The notes beneath the pieces are model-generated. The model saw only the letters and a list, made by a program, of their open reading frames with translations. It made no database searches and was not told the origin of the DNA. Source: DATARH01 sp035648415 (GTDB taxonomy: Bacteria > Pseudomonadota > Alphaproteobacteria > ATCC43930 > CGMCC-115725). From it: DNA of 64,000 nucleotides. Position 1 is the first letter of the stretch, and each line of letters opens with the position of its first letter. Positions 24,918-33,988 of the stretch are shown in pieces. Location of the stretch: positions 24,557 through 88,556 of the forward strand of contig DASRLO010000057.1 in NCBI GenBank assembly GCA_035648415.1. Reading direction: 5' to 3'. Both the position numbers and the translations under genes were made by a program.

Positions 24918-25751
24918 ATGACCGACCGTGCCGAATTGCCTCACGTCGAGGGCCAGCTGAACTACATGGCGCCGATGCCCGAGCGGCCGCGCTATCTCGC
25001 CTACGACCCCGACCCGGGCGAGGCACGCTCCAACATGACCTATGACCCGCATGCGATGCCGATCTACGACATGCGGCCGATCCAGCACGAGCTCGACCTC
25101 GACCGCGAGGGTTTCGGCCTCGTCGAGCAGCGCAGCGCGGTCCAGGATTTCTGGGACGACGATGAAGTCCGCCGGGTCTACTACCCGGAGGCCGAGCGCT
25201 TCATCAAGGAGCACACCGGCGCGAGCCGCGTCGTCATCTTCGACCATCTGCAGCGCCGCCGCGTCGTGGGACTGCAGGACTATTCGCGCAAGGGACCGCG
25301 CCAGCCGGCGACCCGCGTCCATGTCGACCATACCGCGCGCTCCGGCCCGCAACGGGTCCGCGACCTGCTCCCGGACGAGGCCGACGAGCTGCTGAAGGGG
25401 CGGGTCCAGGTGATCAATTTGTGGCGGCCAATCAAGGGGCCGCTGCAGGATGCGCCGCTGGCGCTGTGCGACGCCCGCACGGTCGCGGACGGCGATCTGG
25501 TGGCGTCGGACCTGGTCTACAAAGACCGCGTCGGCGAGACCTATTCGGTCACCTACAACCCGGCGCATCGCTGGTACTACGCGCCGGAATTGCGGCGCGA
25601 CGAGGCGCTGCTGCTGAAGATCATGGATTCGAAGAATGACGGGCGGGCGCGGTTCATGCCGCACACCTCGTTCACCGACCCGACAACGCCGGCCGGCGCC
25701 TTCCCGCGCGAAAGCATCGAGCTGCGCACCCTGGTGTTCCACCCGGCGTAA
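24918..25751 (+). CDS. CmcJ/NvfI-like oxidoreductase family protein
   Basis: 277 residues resembling the CmcJ/NvfI superfamily, named after cephamycin and novofumigatonin biosynthesis proteins. Members have a 2-oxoglutarate-oxygenase-like jelly roll. Recognisable segments are MPIYDMRP, ASRVVIFDHLQRRR, RVHVDHTARSGPQRVRDLLPDEADELL, VINLWRPIKGPLQDAPLALCD and RWYYAPELRRDEALLLKIMDS. The HVDHT stretch could supply metal ligands. GGAGG precedes the ATG by nine bases. The last gene of the DUF1127/micro-protein operon, ended by a strong terminator. Substrate unknown. Confidence 0.75.
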   Translation: MTDRAELPHVEGQLNYMAPMPERPRYLAYDPDPGEARSNMTYDPHAMPIYDMRPIQHELDLDREGFGLVEQRSAVQDFWDDDEVRRVYYPEAERFIKEHTGASRVVIFDHLQRRRVVGLQDYSRKGPRQPATRVHVDHTARSGPQRVRDLLPDEADELLKGRVQVINLWRPIKGPLQDAPLALCDARTVADGDLVASDLVYKDRVGETYSVTYNPAHRWYYAPELRRDEALLLKIMDSKNDGRARFMPHTSFTDPTTPAGAFPRESIELRTLVFHPA

Positions 25752-25814
25752 GCGTCCTCTTCTCGCCGTCTTTACCCCGCGTTCGCGGGAATGACGATAG
25801 CGAAGCGTTTAAAG

Positions 25815-25844
25815 CTCCCCGTCCTCTGTGGCGGGGAGTTTTTT
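25815..25844 (+). terminator. Intrinsic terminator after the CmcJ-like gene
   Basis: CTCCCCG and CGGGGAG form the stem, with TTTTTT immediately after. A CCCCGCGTTCGCGGG half-palindrome of the dispersed repeat type lies just upstream (about 25774-25790). Confidence 0.9.
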
Positions 25845-25881
25845 CATGTAGTCTTGGCGCAAAATCGGATGGAGGAAGCGA

Positions 25882-26811
25882 ATGAAGGCGATGCTGCTCA
25901 CCGGACATGGCGGGATCGACAAGCTCGTATACGGCGACGCGCCGGACCCGGTCGCGGGACCGGGCGATGTCGTCGTCGACATCCATGCCGCGAGCGTCAA
26001 CGCCGCCGACTACAAGATGCGGCTGGGCGGCGCGCATTATAAGACCGGCGGCCTCGCATTCCCGCACATCCTCGGCCGCGACTTCTCGGGCGTGGTGAGC
26101 GCGGTTGGGCCGGGGGCGGACCTCAAGACCGGCGACGAAGTGTTCGGGGTGACGATCCCCGGCACCGAGGGCGCCTATGCCGAGAAGATCGCGATCAAGG
26201 CGGCGATCATCGCCAAGAAGCCGGCAAAACTCAGCCACGCCGAGGCGGCTGCGATGGCCTTGACCAGCCTCACCGCGATCTGGGCGCTGGAAGACACCGC
26301 CAAATTGAAGCGCGGCGAGACCGTGCTGATCCAAGGCGGCGCCGGCGGGGTCGCCGGGTTCGCGATCCAGCTCGCCAAGCATCTCGGCGCGACGGTGATC
26401 GCCACCGCCAGCGCGAAAAACCACGATTACGTTAAGAAGCTCGGGGCGGACCGGGTGATCGACTACCAGAAAGAGGATTTCACCGCGATCGGCCGTGTCT
26501 GCGACGTGGTGTTCGACACGGTCGGCGGCGAGGTGCAGGTGCGCTCGTACGACGTGCTGAAGCCGGGAGGTCGGCTGGTGTGGATCGCCGCCGCGCCGGC
26601 CGGGTTCTCACCGAGCCGCGCGGATGTGCGAGTGCTGCGGCCGAAGGTCGATCGCGACCGCGCGCATCTCGACCGCATGGCCGAGCTGTTGGCGGCCGGC
26701 GCGGTATGGCCGCCGGCCATCGCCCGCTATAAGCTCAACCAGGCGGCCGAGGCGCACCGGGTCAGCGAGGGACGCCACCTGCGGGGCAAGCTGGTGCTCG
26801 AAGCGCGGTAG
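25882..26811 (+). CDS. NADP-dependent quinone oxidoreductase-like MDR enzyme
   Basis: 309 residues, zinc-independent medium-chain dehydrogenase/reductase. The N-terminal GroES-like half includes ASVNAADYKMRLG and HILGRDFSGVVSAVGPG. The NADP Rossmann motif is GAGGVAGFAIQLAKHLGATVIATAS. No structural zinc cysteines are present, as in quinone reductase and RTN4IP1-like members. A GGAGGAAGCG site precedes the ATG. Likely detoxifies quinones or enals; not part of the polysaccharide pathway. Confidence 0.85.
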   Translation: MKAMLLTGHGGIDKLVYGDAPDPVAGPGDVVVDIHAASVNAADYKMRLGGAHYKTGGLAFPHILGRDFSGVVSAVGPGADLKTGDEVFGVTIPGTEGAYAEKIAIKAAIIAKKPAKLSHAEAAAMALTSLTAIWALEDTAKLKRGETVLIQGGAGGVAGFAIQLAKHLGATVIATASAKNHDYVKKLGADRVIDYQKEDFTAIGRVCDVVFDTVGGEVQVRSYDVLKPGGRLVWIAAAPAGFSPSRADVRVLRPKVDRDRAHLDRMAELLAAGAVWPPAIARYKLNQAAEAHRVSEGRHLRGKLVLEAR

Positions 26812-26887
26812 GTCGTTTAATCGAGTGCGGCGGCGCCTCCGCGCCGCCTGCGGGCCGGAACCGCAACTTTTACAACGTGAGGGAACC

Positions 26888-27262
26888 ATGGCAGGCAACG
26901 GGCAGACGATCATCGACCTCGACCGCAAGCGGATGACCGCGATGGCCGAGAAGGATTTGCGCACGCTCAACGACATCATCTCGGACGAGCTCGTCTACAC
27001 CCATTCCTCGGCCCGGCTCGACACCAAACAGAGCCTCATCGGCAACATGGAATCGGGGGCGACGGTCTACACCTCGGTGGTGCCGTCGAACGTCAAGGCG
27101 CAGGATCTCGGCGACACGGTGGTGCTGACCGGAGAGTGCAAGATCAGCGTCAATTCGGGCGGCAAGGCCAACAGCTTCGGCGTCCGCTTCACCGATGTCT
27201 ACGCCAACAAGGGCGGCAAGTGGCAGATGGTCACCTGGCAATCGACCCGCACGCCCGATTAG
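26888..27262 (+). CDS. NTF2-like / DUF4440 family protein
   Basis: 124 residues, cone-shaped SnoaL-like fold. DLDRKRMTAMAEKDLRTLNDIISDELVYTHSSARLDTKQSLI followed by alternating strands is typical of nuclear transport factor 2-like proteins. They act as isomerases, hydratases or ligand binders; which applies here is unclear. It follows the quinone reductase by 76 bases on the same strand. The stop codon sits inside a triplicated 10-base repeat. Confidence 0.8.
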   Translation: MAGNGQTIIDLDRKRMTAMAEKDLRTLNDIISDELVYTHSSARLDTKQSLIGNMESGATVYTSVVPSNVKAQDLGDTVVLTGECKISVNSGGKANSFGVRFTDVYANKGGKWQMVTWQSTRTPD

Positions 27263-27284
27263 CCCCGATTAGCCCCCGATTAGC
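27254..27284. repeat. Triplicated GATTAGCCCC-type repeat at a stop codon
   Basis: CCGATTAGCC occurs three times in 31 bases, the first copy containing the last codon and the TAG stop of the NTF2-like gene. It looks like slippage; each copy keeps the same C-terminal residues and stop in its own frame. Confidence 0.6.
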
Positions 27285-27299
27285 CAACGGGCGCAGCCG

Positions 27300-28721
27300 C
27301 TACGACTCGCGCACCCCGACCGAGGCGACGACGGGAAGCCCGATGATGCGCTCGACACTCTCCACCGTGATCAGCGTCTCGCGGAACACGAGGAGGTAGA
27401 CCAGCACCCCCGAGGCGCCGACGAGCCCGATCAGGATGCCGGCGATTGCGAACGGCAGATGATGCGGCCCGGCCGGCTTTAATGGCGCGTCGGGACGCTG
27501 GACGACGCTGATGCTGACGACGCGGTCGCGGTCGAGGTCCTCGTTCATCCGCGCTTCCTCGTAGCGCGTGCGGTAGGTATGCACGAGCTCCTCGAGCACT
27601 CGCCGCTCGCGTTCGAGATCGCCGATCGCGTTGGCGCCCTCCTCGAGGTCGCGCAGCCGCGCCTCGGTCTGCTGCGCCTGCGTCCGGCGCAGCGCGATCT
27701 GCTGGTCGAGCGGCGCGGCGTCGGCGAGAGCACGGTTGAGCGCCACCGCCATGTCGTCATAGGCGGTGTTGCGCTGCGACCATTCCTTGCGGTTAATCGG
27801 GTCGGTGCGCGAGACGAAATCTCTGAGCTTGGCGATCTCGGCGCCGGCGTCCTGCAGCGGCTTCACGTCGCCGACATAGCGTTCCCTCAATTGCTGCTGC
27901 TTGACCTGCAAGTCCAGGAGGCGCGCCTTGGCCTGCTCGACCACATCGGCCTGCGCCACGCCGGCCGGGATCAGCGCCGGCGTCGTCTTGAGCCGGTTGG
28001 TCAGGAAATCGATGCGCTGATGCGCGTCGATCGATTGGCTCTTCAGCTGCTCGAGGATCGAGTTGGTGGCGGCCCGGTCGTCGAGCAGTTTGGCGCGCTG
28101 GGCATCGACGTCGAACAGCGATTTGGCGCTGCGGATGTCGGTTTCCTGCTTGACCACCGCATCGAGCTGGTCCTGGTATTGCTTGGTCTGCTGGTCGAGA
28201 AACTTGTAGCGCGGGTCGGCGAACATCTCGGCGTGCTTCTGCTGGTAAAGCTCGACGACCGCGCCCAGCGCCGCGACCGCGACGTCGTGATTGGGATTGC
28301 GATAGCTGGCTTCGATGACATCGGCCTGCTCGACCGGCGATGCCTTGAAGTCGGCGGTGAGGTCGCGGATCGCCGCATCCATGCTTCCCGCGCCGGGATA
28401 GAGCTTGTCGGCGCCGATCTTGTTGACCACCGCCTCGATCAGATCGCGGCTGGTCAGGATCTGGATTTCGGAATTGACGATCTCCTGCTTGGTCGAGCTC
28501 GGCACCGCGACGACCGGCTGGTTGGGATCGGAGCGCGTCTGGAACTCGCGCCCGCTTTTGACCAGCAGCCGCGTCGTCGCCTCGTAATAGGGGGTGAGAA
28601 GGAGCGAATAGCCGATCACCAACACGCTCAGCACGAGGAACACGACGATCAGCTTGAGCCGTTCCTTGAACAGGATGCTCAGCAATTCGCGGCTGGTCAG
28701 GTCGTAGGGATTGCCGGCCAT
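27300..28721 (-). CDS. Wzz/GumC-like polysaccharide co-polymerase
   Basis: 473 residues. A TM helix near residues 24-43, a long coiled-coil periplasmic domain, and a second TM helix (about 425-450) followed by a short tail define the chain-length determinant family. ATTRLLVKSG near the first helix and RPDAPLKPAGP before the last helix are family marks. No fused kinase domain is present; the kinase-like partner is at 16563-17297. It would set polymer length and bridge to the outer-membrane exporter encoded directly upstream in the transcript. Confidence 0.9.
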   Translation of the reverse strand: MAGNPYDLTSRELLSILFKERLKLIVVFLVLSVLVIGYSLLLTPYYEATTRLLVKSGREFQTRSDPNQPVVAVPSSTKQEIVNSEIQILTSRDLIEAVVNKIGADKLYPGAGSMDAAIRDLTADFKASPVEQADVIEASYRNPNHDVAVAALGAVVELYQQKHAEMFADPRYKFLDQQTKQYQDQLDAVVKQETDIRSAKSLFDVDAQRAKLLDDRAATNSILEQLKSQSIDAHQRIDFLTNRLKTTPALIPAGVAQADVVEQAKARLLDLQVKQQQLRERYVGDVKPLQDAGAEIAKLRDFVSRTDPINRKEWSQRNTAYDDMAVALNRALADAAPLDQQIALRRTQAQQTEARLRDLEEGANAIGDLERERRVLEELVHTYRTRYEEARMNEDLDRDRVVSISVVQRPDAPLKPAGPHHLPFAIAGILIGLVGASGVLVYLLVFRETLITVESVERIIGLPVVASVGVRES

Positions 28722-28771
28722 CAGCGTGTCCCGGTGAGGCGATAGGGCGGGTAATCTGCCACGATCGGCGG

Positions 28772-29455
28772 CTACTGGAGCGTGTAACTGACGTAAAACG
28801 GCGCGTTTTTGAGATAATTTGCGAGGAAATCGTTGATCGAGCCGAAGAGGTTCTGCGGCACGTAGACGACGTCATAGGAGCTGAGCAGCGGGTCCTCGGC
28901 GGCGGCGCCGGCTCCGCCATAGCTGCCGAGCGCGACCTGATAATAATGCACGATCCCGTCCGGCGTGCGGCGCAACACCAGGATCGCGTCGGTGTGGGCG
29001 CCCGATTTGGCGCCGCCGGCCTGGGCGAGCGCGCGCGACACGGTCAGCGGCACGTCGCTGCGCACCAGGCCCGGGTTGGCGACCCAGCCGTCGACGAAAA
29101 TCTCCTGCGGCGCGAAGGTTCGCATCGTCAGCGTCGCCTGCGGGTCGCGGATCACCGTGGCGTAGCGCTCGTTCAACCGCCGCGTCGCCGCGCCGACGGT
29201 GAGTCCGCCGACCGGGACGGTGTTGACCAGCTGCAGCGACAGCCTGCCGTCCGGCCCGACCGTCACCCGGTCGTCGAGGTCGGGGTAGAACGGGAAGCGG
29301 ATCTCGAATTCGTCACCGGGCGCCAGCAAATGCTCGGCGGTGAGCGGCACCCCGCCCGCGACCGCTTCCGCGGTCAGCTTCGGCGCCGCCGGCGTACAGG
29401 CCGCGAGCAGCCCAAGCCCCAGGACGACGATCGCGGTCACCCATGCAGTCCTCAC
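28772..29455 (-). CDS. Wza-like polysaccharide export lipoprotein
   Basis: 227 residues starting at a GTG (29455) with a GAGG site. The lipoprotein signal ends in LLAAC. The poly-export domain is seen in HLLAPGDEFEIRFPFYPDLDDRVTVGPDGRLSL, and an SLBB-like segment in FVDGWVANPGLVRSDVPLTVSRALAQAGG. It should form the outer-membrane channel. It is shorter than E. coli Wza, with one SLBB unit visible. It precedes the wzz-like gene in the same transcript. Confidence 0.85.
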   Translation of the reverse strand: MRTAWVTAIVVLGLGLLAACTPAAPKLTAEAVAGGVPLTAEHLLAPGDEFEIRFPFYPDLDDRVTVGPDGRLSLQLVNTVPVGGLTVGAATRRLNERYATVIRDPQATLTMRTFAPQEIFVDGWVANPGLVRSDVPLTVSRALAQAGGAKSGAHTDAILVLRRTPDGIVHYYQVALGSYGGAGAAAEDPLLSSYDVVYVPQNLFGSINDFLANYLKNAPFYVSYTLQ

Positions 29456-29632
29456 GCTTGCCTCGACCCCGATAGCTCGGCGATCGCGAAGTCTCGGCGA
29501 CCGGCGACGACATCGCAAGCACCCGGCCCGAGCACAGAAACCCCCGCGTGTTGAGACCCGGGGCGGATCGCACGGCTCGCCGGTCACAGCGAATCGCGAC
29601 GAAGCCGCAGGGGTTGCGCCGTGGCGGTGCGA

Positions 29633-31237
29633 TCAGGAAGCGTGACGCTGCCCGAAGGCGATGAGCAGCGTCTTCAGGATGATGCGGATATCGAACCACA
29701 GCGACCAACGGTCGATGTAGTCGAGGTCGTAGGCGACGCGCTGGCGCAGCGCCCGCTCGGTCGCCACCGGACCGTGGTAGCCGTTGACCTGGGCCCAGCC
29801 GGTGATGCCGGGCTTGACGTGATGGCGCAGCGCGTAATCGGGGACGATATCCTCGTTGCGCCGCTGCCTGACGTGCATGCTGACCGCGTGCGGCCGCGGG
29901 CCGACGAGCGACAGCTCGCCGCGCAGCACGTTGAACAGCTGCGGCAATTCGTCGAGGCTCCAGCGCCGCAGAAAGCCGCCGATCCGGGTGAGCCGCGGGT
30001 CGTTTGCCTCGGTCTGCCGCTCGCCGTCGGGATCGGCGGCCTCGGCCCGCATCGTGCGGAATTTGTAGACCTCGATCACCCGGTCGCCGAAGCCGTAGCG
30101 GTTTTGCCGGAACACCACCGGGCCCCTGCTGTCGAGCTTGATCGCGAGCGCGACCGCAAGCAGCATCGGCGACAGCAGGATCATCCCGACACCGGCGGCG
30201 AGCCGGTCGAAGATGGTCTTGACGAAGCCCTGTCCATAGGTCAGCGGCCGGCCGTAGACATCGAGCAGCGGCACGCCGCCGAACGCCTCGGGGTCCTTCG
30301 CCGGGACATTGAAGCCGACCATGTCGGGCGCGAGGCTGATCTCGACCGGCATCTTGTGCAGCTTGCGCAGGATTTCGAGCAGCCGCTTTTCCGCCGAATG
30401 CGGCAAGGCGACGATCACCCGGTCGATCTCGAACCGCCGCGACAATTCGACGAGATCAGCGGTCGTTCCGCGCGACTGCCGGCTCAAGGCGATGCCGACA
30501 ACGCCGCGGCCGGCGCGGTCGTCGAACACGCCGACGATCTCGATCGTGTCGGCGCAGGCGCCTAGCCGCTGGGCCAGACGCTCGGCGAGGTCGCCGGTGC
30601 CGTAGATCGCCACCAGCTGCTTCAGCCTTCCGGCGGCGCGCCAGCGCGCCAGCAGCAGCGACAACACCAGCCGCACGCCCATGATCCCGACCAGCGCGAT
30701 GACCGCCCAGATCAGCAGCCAGGTGACCAGCGGCACGCGCTGCGCCGGGTCGGGCTGCAGCACCGCGACGCAGGCGACCAAGGCGAACCCGAAAGCCGCC
30801 AGCGCATATACCGCACCGTCGATGAACTGCTCGAAGAAGCGCTGCCGCATCAGCTCGGAAGACGACGACAAACTGGGTTTCGAGGTTCGCGTCATCAGCG
30901 CCAGCACCAACGCGGCCATCAGGGCCGGCAGCGCCGGCAACGGCCACACAATCCGCGACTGCATCGCGAAGCTCGCCGCGCCGGCAATCAGCATGACGAG
31001 CAGATCGGCGAGCTGGACCAGCGAGACCAGTACGTGCGACTGGATGCGCCGCGGCCGCCAGCCGTCGAGCTGGACGCGGCGCAGCAGCGGAGCGGGCAAG
31101 CGCTCGCCCCGGCGCACCGGGCCGTTGCCGAACCCGGCGCCGCGGACGCCGTTGTCGCCGAGTCGGGCGCCGGCGGCGAAATTGGGGGAGGACGGGCCGG
31201 TCATGGCGCCAAGCCCGGCGGTGCGTTGCGTGGCCAT
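29633..31237 (-). CDS. Undecaprenyl-phosphate sugar phosphotransferase (WcaJ/GumD-like)
   Basis: 534 residues. Four hydrophobic helices (about 75-200) lead into a CoA-binding-like middle (AIYGTGDLAERLAQRLG) and a C-terminal bacterial sugar transferase domain (GQGFVKTIFDRLAAGVGMILLSPMLLAV, RQNRYGFGDRVIEVYKFRTM, LRRWSLDELPQLFNVLRGELSLVGPRP). It initiates repeat-unit synthesis by adding a hexose-1-phosphate, usually glucose, to undecaprenyl phosphate. First gene of the second exopolysaccharide block; wza and wzz follow. Confidence 0.95.
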   Translation of the reverse strand: MATQRTAGLGAMTGPSSPNFAAGARLGDNGVRGAGFGNGPVRRGERLPAPLLRRVQLDGWRPRRIQSHVLVSLVQLADLLVMLIAGAASFAMQSRIVWPLPALPALMAALVLALMTRTSKPSLSSSSELMRQRFFEQFIDGAVYALAAFGFALVACVAVLQPDPAQRVPLVTWLLIWAVIALVGIMGVRLVLSLLLARWRAAGRLKQLVAIYGTGDLAERLAQRLGACADTIEIVGVFDDRAGRGVVGIALSRQSRGTTADLVELSRRFEIDRVIVALPHSAEKRLLEILRKLHKMPVEISLAPDMVGFNVPAKDPEAFGGVPLLDVYGRPLTYGQGFVKTIFDRLAAGVGMILLSPMLLAVALAIKLDSRGPVVFRQNRYGFGDRVIEVYKFRTMRAEAADPDGERQTEANDPRLTRIGGFLRRWSLDELPQLFNVLRGELSLVGPRPHAVSMHVRQRRNEDIVPDYALRHHVKPGITGWAQVNGYHGPVATERALRQRVAYDLDYIDRWSLWFDIRIILKTLLIAFGQRHAS

Positions 31238-31351
31238 GGCGCGGCAGCCTTATCTAGGGGGAAAGCCCGGCGGTCGCCGCGACCGGCCGGCTCGATCGCC
31301 GGCGGCGCCGGCGGCATCGGGTGGAGGCCGCCCCTCAAACTAGCTGCGAGT

Positions 31352-31364
31352 TGAATCAAATTCA
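31352..31364. promoter_or_regulatory. Candidate dyad in the divergent phosphotransferase/GGT promoter region
   Basis: TGAAT-CAA-ATTCA lies in an AT-rich patch of the 220-base gap between the divergent initiating transferase and gamma-glutamyltransferase genes. Position suggests an operator; nothing identifies the protein that binds. Confidence 0.25.
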
Positions 31365-31457
31365 TTCCAATTGATGGTTAAGTTTCAGCCGTTTACCATG
31401 AACGCCGACGGCTCGGTCCAGACGCGCTGTTTCTGGCGATAAACTAGCGGCAAACCA

Positions 31458-33179
31458 TTGCGCGTTCCTTTCATCAGCGGAAAAATCGTCCGTGCCGCCG
31501 TGCTTGGCATGGCGCTGACCGGCCCGGCCCTCGCGGACGAAGCGGCGCACGGCATGGTCGTTTCGGCGCAGCGCGAGGCGAGCGCCGCCGGTCTTGAAAT
31601 CCTCAAAGCCGGCGGCAACGCCGTCGACGCGGCGGTCGCGGTCGGCTACGCGCTGGCGGTCGTCGACCCGTGCTGCGGCAATATCGGCGGCGGCGGCTTC
31701 ATGCTGATCCACACCGCAGGGGCCGCCGCGCACGAGGGCAGCGATGTCTTCGTCAATTTTCGCGGGATCGCACCGCGCGCGGCGACGCCGGGCATGTATC
31801 TCGACACCGCCGGCAATGCGGATCGCGAGGCAAGCCTCTACGGCTATCGGGCGGTCGCGGTGCCGGGGACGGTGAAGGGACTCGATCTGGCGCTGGCCCG
31901 CTACGGCAGGCTGCAGCGCGAAAGGGTGATGGCGCCGGCGATCGCGTTGGCGCGCGACGGGTTCGTGCTCGGTGCAGCGGACACCGCGATCATCGCGCAC
32001 GGCGCCAAGCGTCTCGCCGCCGACCCGGAAGCCGCGCGGATTTTCCTCCATCCGGACGGGTCGGCATACCAGCCGGACGAGCGCCTCCGTCAGCCCGACC
32101 TCGCCGCGACCCTCGAACGGATCGCCGCCGCCGGCCCGGACGCCTTCTACCGCGGCCCGGTCGCCGCCGCGCTCGCCGCCGCCGCGGCGGCGCATGGCGG
32201 ACTCCTGACCGAAGGCGATCTCGCTGCCTACACCGCGACCGAGCTGCCGCCGCTCGGCTGCGCCTATCGCGGCTATAGGATCGTGTCGGCGCCCCCGCCG
32301 AGCAGCGGCGGCACGATTTTGTGCGAAATCCTCGACGTGATCTCGGGCTGGGACATCGGCGCCGCCGGGTTCCAGTCGCCGCGCGCGGTTCACCTCACGG
32401 TCGAGGCGATGCGCCACGCCTTCTTCGACCGCAACACCGTGCTCGGCGACCCCGATTTTGTCGCCAACCCGCTAGCCCGGCTGCTCTCGGCCGAGCACGC
32501 GGCGACGATCCGCGCCGCGGTCGATCCCGACAAGGCGACGCCATCGAATTCGCTCGGCCCGATCACCTCGGGCGGCTCCGCCGCGCCGGGCGAGAAGCCG
32601 CAGACCACGCATTATTCGGTGGTCGACGGCGAGGGCAACGCGGTCGCGGTCACCTATACGCTCAACGGCAATTTCGGCGCTTCGGTGGTGGCGCCCGGCA
32701 CCGGCTTCCTGCTCAATGACGAGATGGACGATTTCGCGGTGAAACCCGGCGCGAGCAATCTGTTCGGGCTGGTGCAGGGCGAGGCCAACGCGATCCAGCC
32801 CGGCAAGCGGCCGCTGTCGTCGATGACGCCGGCGATCGTCGAGAAGGACGGCAAGCTCGTCTTTGTGCTCGGTAGCCCGGGCGGGCCGCGCATCATCACC
32901 GCGGTGCTCGAGACGCTGATGAACCTCGTCGATTTCGGCAAGTCGCCCGACGCAGCCGTCGCCGCGCCGCGGTTCCACCAACAGTTCCTGCCCGACACCG
33001 TATTCTATGAGACCGGCGGCCTGCCGCCGGAAACGCTGAGCGCGCTCGCGGCGATGGGCTACAGCCTCAAGGCGCAATCGCCATGGGGCGCGGTCGAACT
33101 GATCGCGATCGCGCCCGACGGCAGGCTCGTCGGCGTCAACGACCGGCGCCGCCCCGCCGGCGCGGCGCTGGGGTATTGA
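31458..33179 (+). CDS. ggt: Gamma-glutamyltransferase
   Basis: 573 residues with a weak signal peptide (IVRAAVLGMALTGPALA). It is made as a precursor that cleaves itself before the catalytic Thr of TTHYSVVD (Thr383). PGGPRIITAVLETLMN and the NDEMDDFA and RPLSSMTPAIV segments in the small subunit are typical. It hydrolyses gamma-glutamyl bonds of glutathione and similar peptides in the periplasm. TTG start at 31458; no other start keeps the export signal. Divergent from the exopolysaccharide initiating transferase. Confidence 0.95.
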   Translation: MRVPFISGKIVRAAVLGMALTGPALADEAAHGMVVSAQREASAAGLEILKAGGNAVDAAVAVGYALAVVDPCCGNIGGGGFMLIHTAGAAAHEGSDVFVNFRGIAPRAATPGMYLDTAGNADREASLYGYRAVAVPGTVKGLDLALARYGRLQRERVMAPAIALARDGFVLGAADTAIIAHGAKRLAADPEAARIFLHPDGSAYQPDERLRQPDLAATLERIAAAGPDAFYRGPVAAALAAAAAAHGGLLTEGDLAAYTATELPPLGCAYRGYRIVSAPPPSSGGTILCEILDVISGWDIGAAGFQSPRAVHLTVEAMRHAFFDRNTVLGDPDFVANPLARLLSAEHAATIRAAVDPDKATPSNSLGPITSGGSAAPGEKPQTTHYSVVDGEGNAVAVTYTLNGNFGASVVAPGTGFLLNDEMDDFAVKPGASNLFGLVQGEANAIQPGKRPLSSMTPAIVEKDGKLVFVLGSPGGPRIITAVLETLMNLVDFGKSPDAAVAAPRFHQQFLPDTVFYETGGLPPETLSALAAMGYSLKAQSPWGAVELIAIAPDGRLVGVNDRRRPAGAALGY

Positions 33180-33225
33180 TGCTGTTATCGCCTTCTCCGC
33201 CCCAAGAGGGAATGTCTTCAAGGCG

Positions 33226-33915
33226 CTACTGATCCTGGCGCTCGGCGAGCCACCCGGCGATCACCGGCTCGGGAATCGTGAACGACTCGTTGAGCACATC
33301 CGCGGCGACGATCCGGTCGGTGCGGAAATGCCGGATGTCGTTGCGCAGCTCGCACCAGGCGCAGACCAAGGTCGCCTCGCTGTAATAGGCGACCGCGAAG
33401 GGCTGGATCACCCGTGCCGTGCTGCGCCCGTCGCCGTCTTGATAAGCGATCCGCATCTTGCGGCCATCGCGGATCGCGTGGCGGATCGTTGTCGGCAGGC
33501 GGCGCTGCGCGGGTACCGGCGCGCCGTTCTTCGAGACATAGATGGGGGTCGCGTTCAGGTAATCGCGCAGCGGATCGGGAACGACCAGCGTCACCTTTGA
33601 GAGAACACTCTCGGCCGCCTTTTGCAGCCCCGGATCGCCAGTGCGCGCGAGCAGCCGCACGGCCACCGCGATGGCCTCGGCCTCGTCTTCGGTGAACATC
33701 AGCGGCGGCAGGTCGAACCCGCGCCGCAGCACATAGCCGATGCCGGCCGCGCCCGCGATCGGGATGCGCCGCGACTGCAGGGTCGCGATGTCGCGATAGA
33801 CAGTGCGCGCGGTCACTTCGAGTTCGTCGGCGATGGCGGCCGCGGTCACCGGCCGGGCCGCCGCGCGCAGGATGCGCAGGATATCGAACAGGCGATCGGC
33901 GCGGCGGATCGGCAT
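33226..33915 (-). CDS. YafY-type HTH and WYL-domain transcriptional regulator
   Basis: 229 residues. The DeoR-like winged helix starts RRADRLFDILRILRAAARPVTAAAIADELEVTARTVYRDIATLQ. The ligand-sensing WYL domain spans about 125-215 (MRIAYQDGDGRS, IQPFAVAYYSEATLVCAWCELRNDIRHFRTDRI). The ATG at 33915 with AGGAG is favoured. It is divergent from the micro-protein/cupin/GNAT operon and likely regulates it. The bound signal is unknown. Confidence 0.9.
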   Translation of the reverse strand: MPIRRADRLFDILRILRAAARPVTAAAIADELEVTARTVYRDIATLQSRRIPIAGAAGIGYVLRRGFDLPPLMFTEDEAEAIAVAVRLLARTGDPGLQKAAESVLSKVTLVVPDPLRDYLNATPIYVSKNGAPVPAQRRLPTTIRHAIRDGRKMRIAYQDGDGRSTARVIQPFAVAYYSEATLVCAWCELRNDIRHFRTDRIVAADVLNESFTIPEPVIAGWLAERQDQ

Positions 33916-33988
33916 CGGATTCACTCCTGACAAAACGCTGTCAGCAGGGCAAGCGTACACTCCTTGCGACCTCTGACAAGGAGATGCG

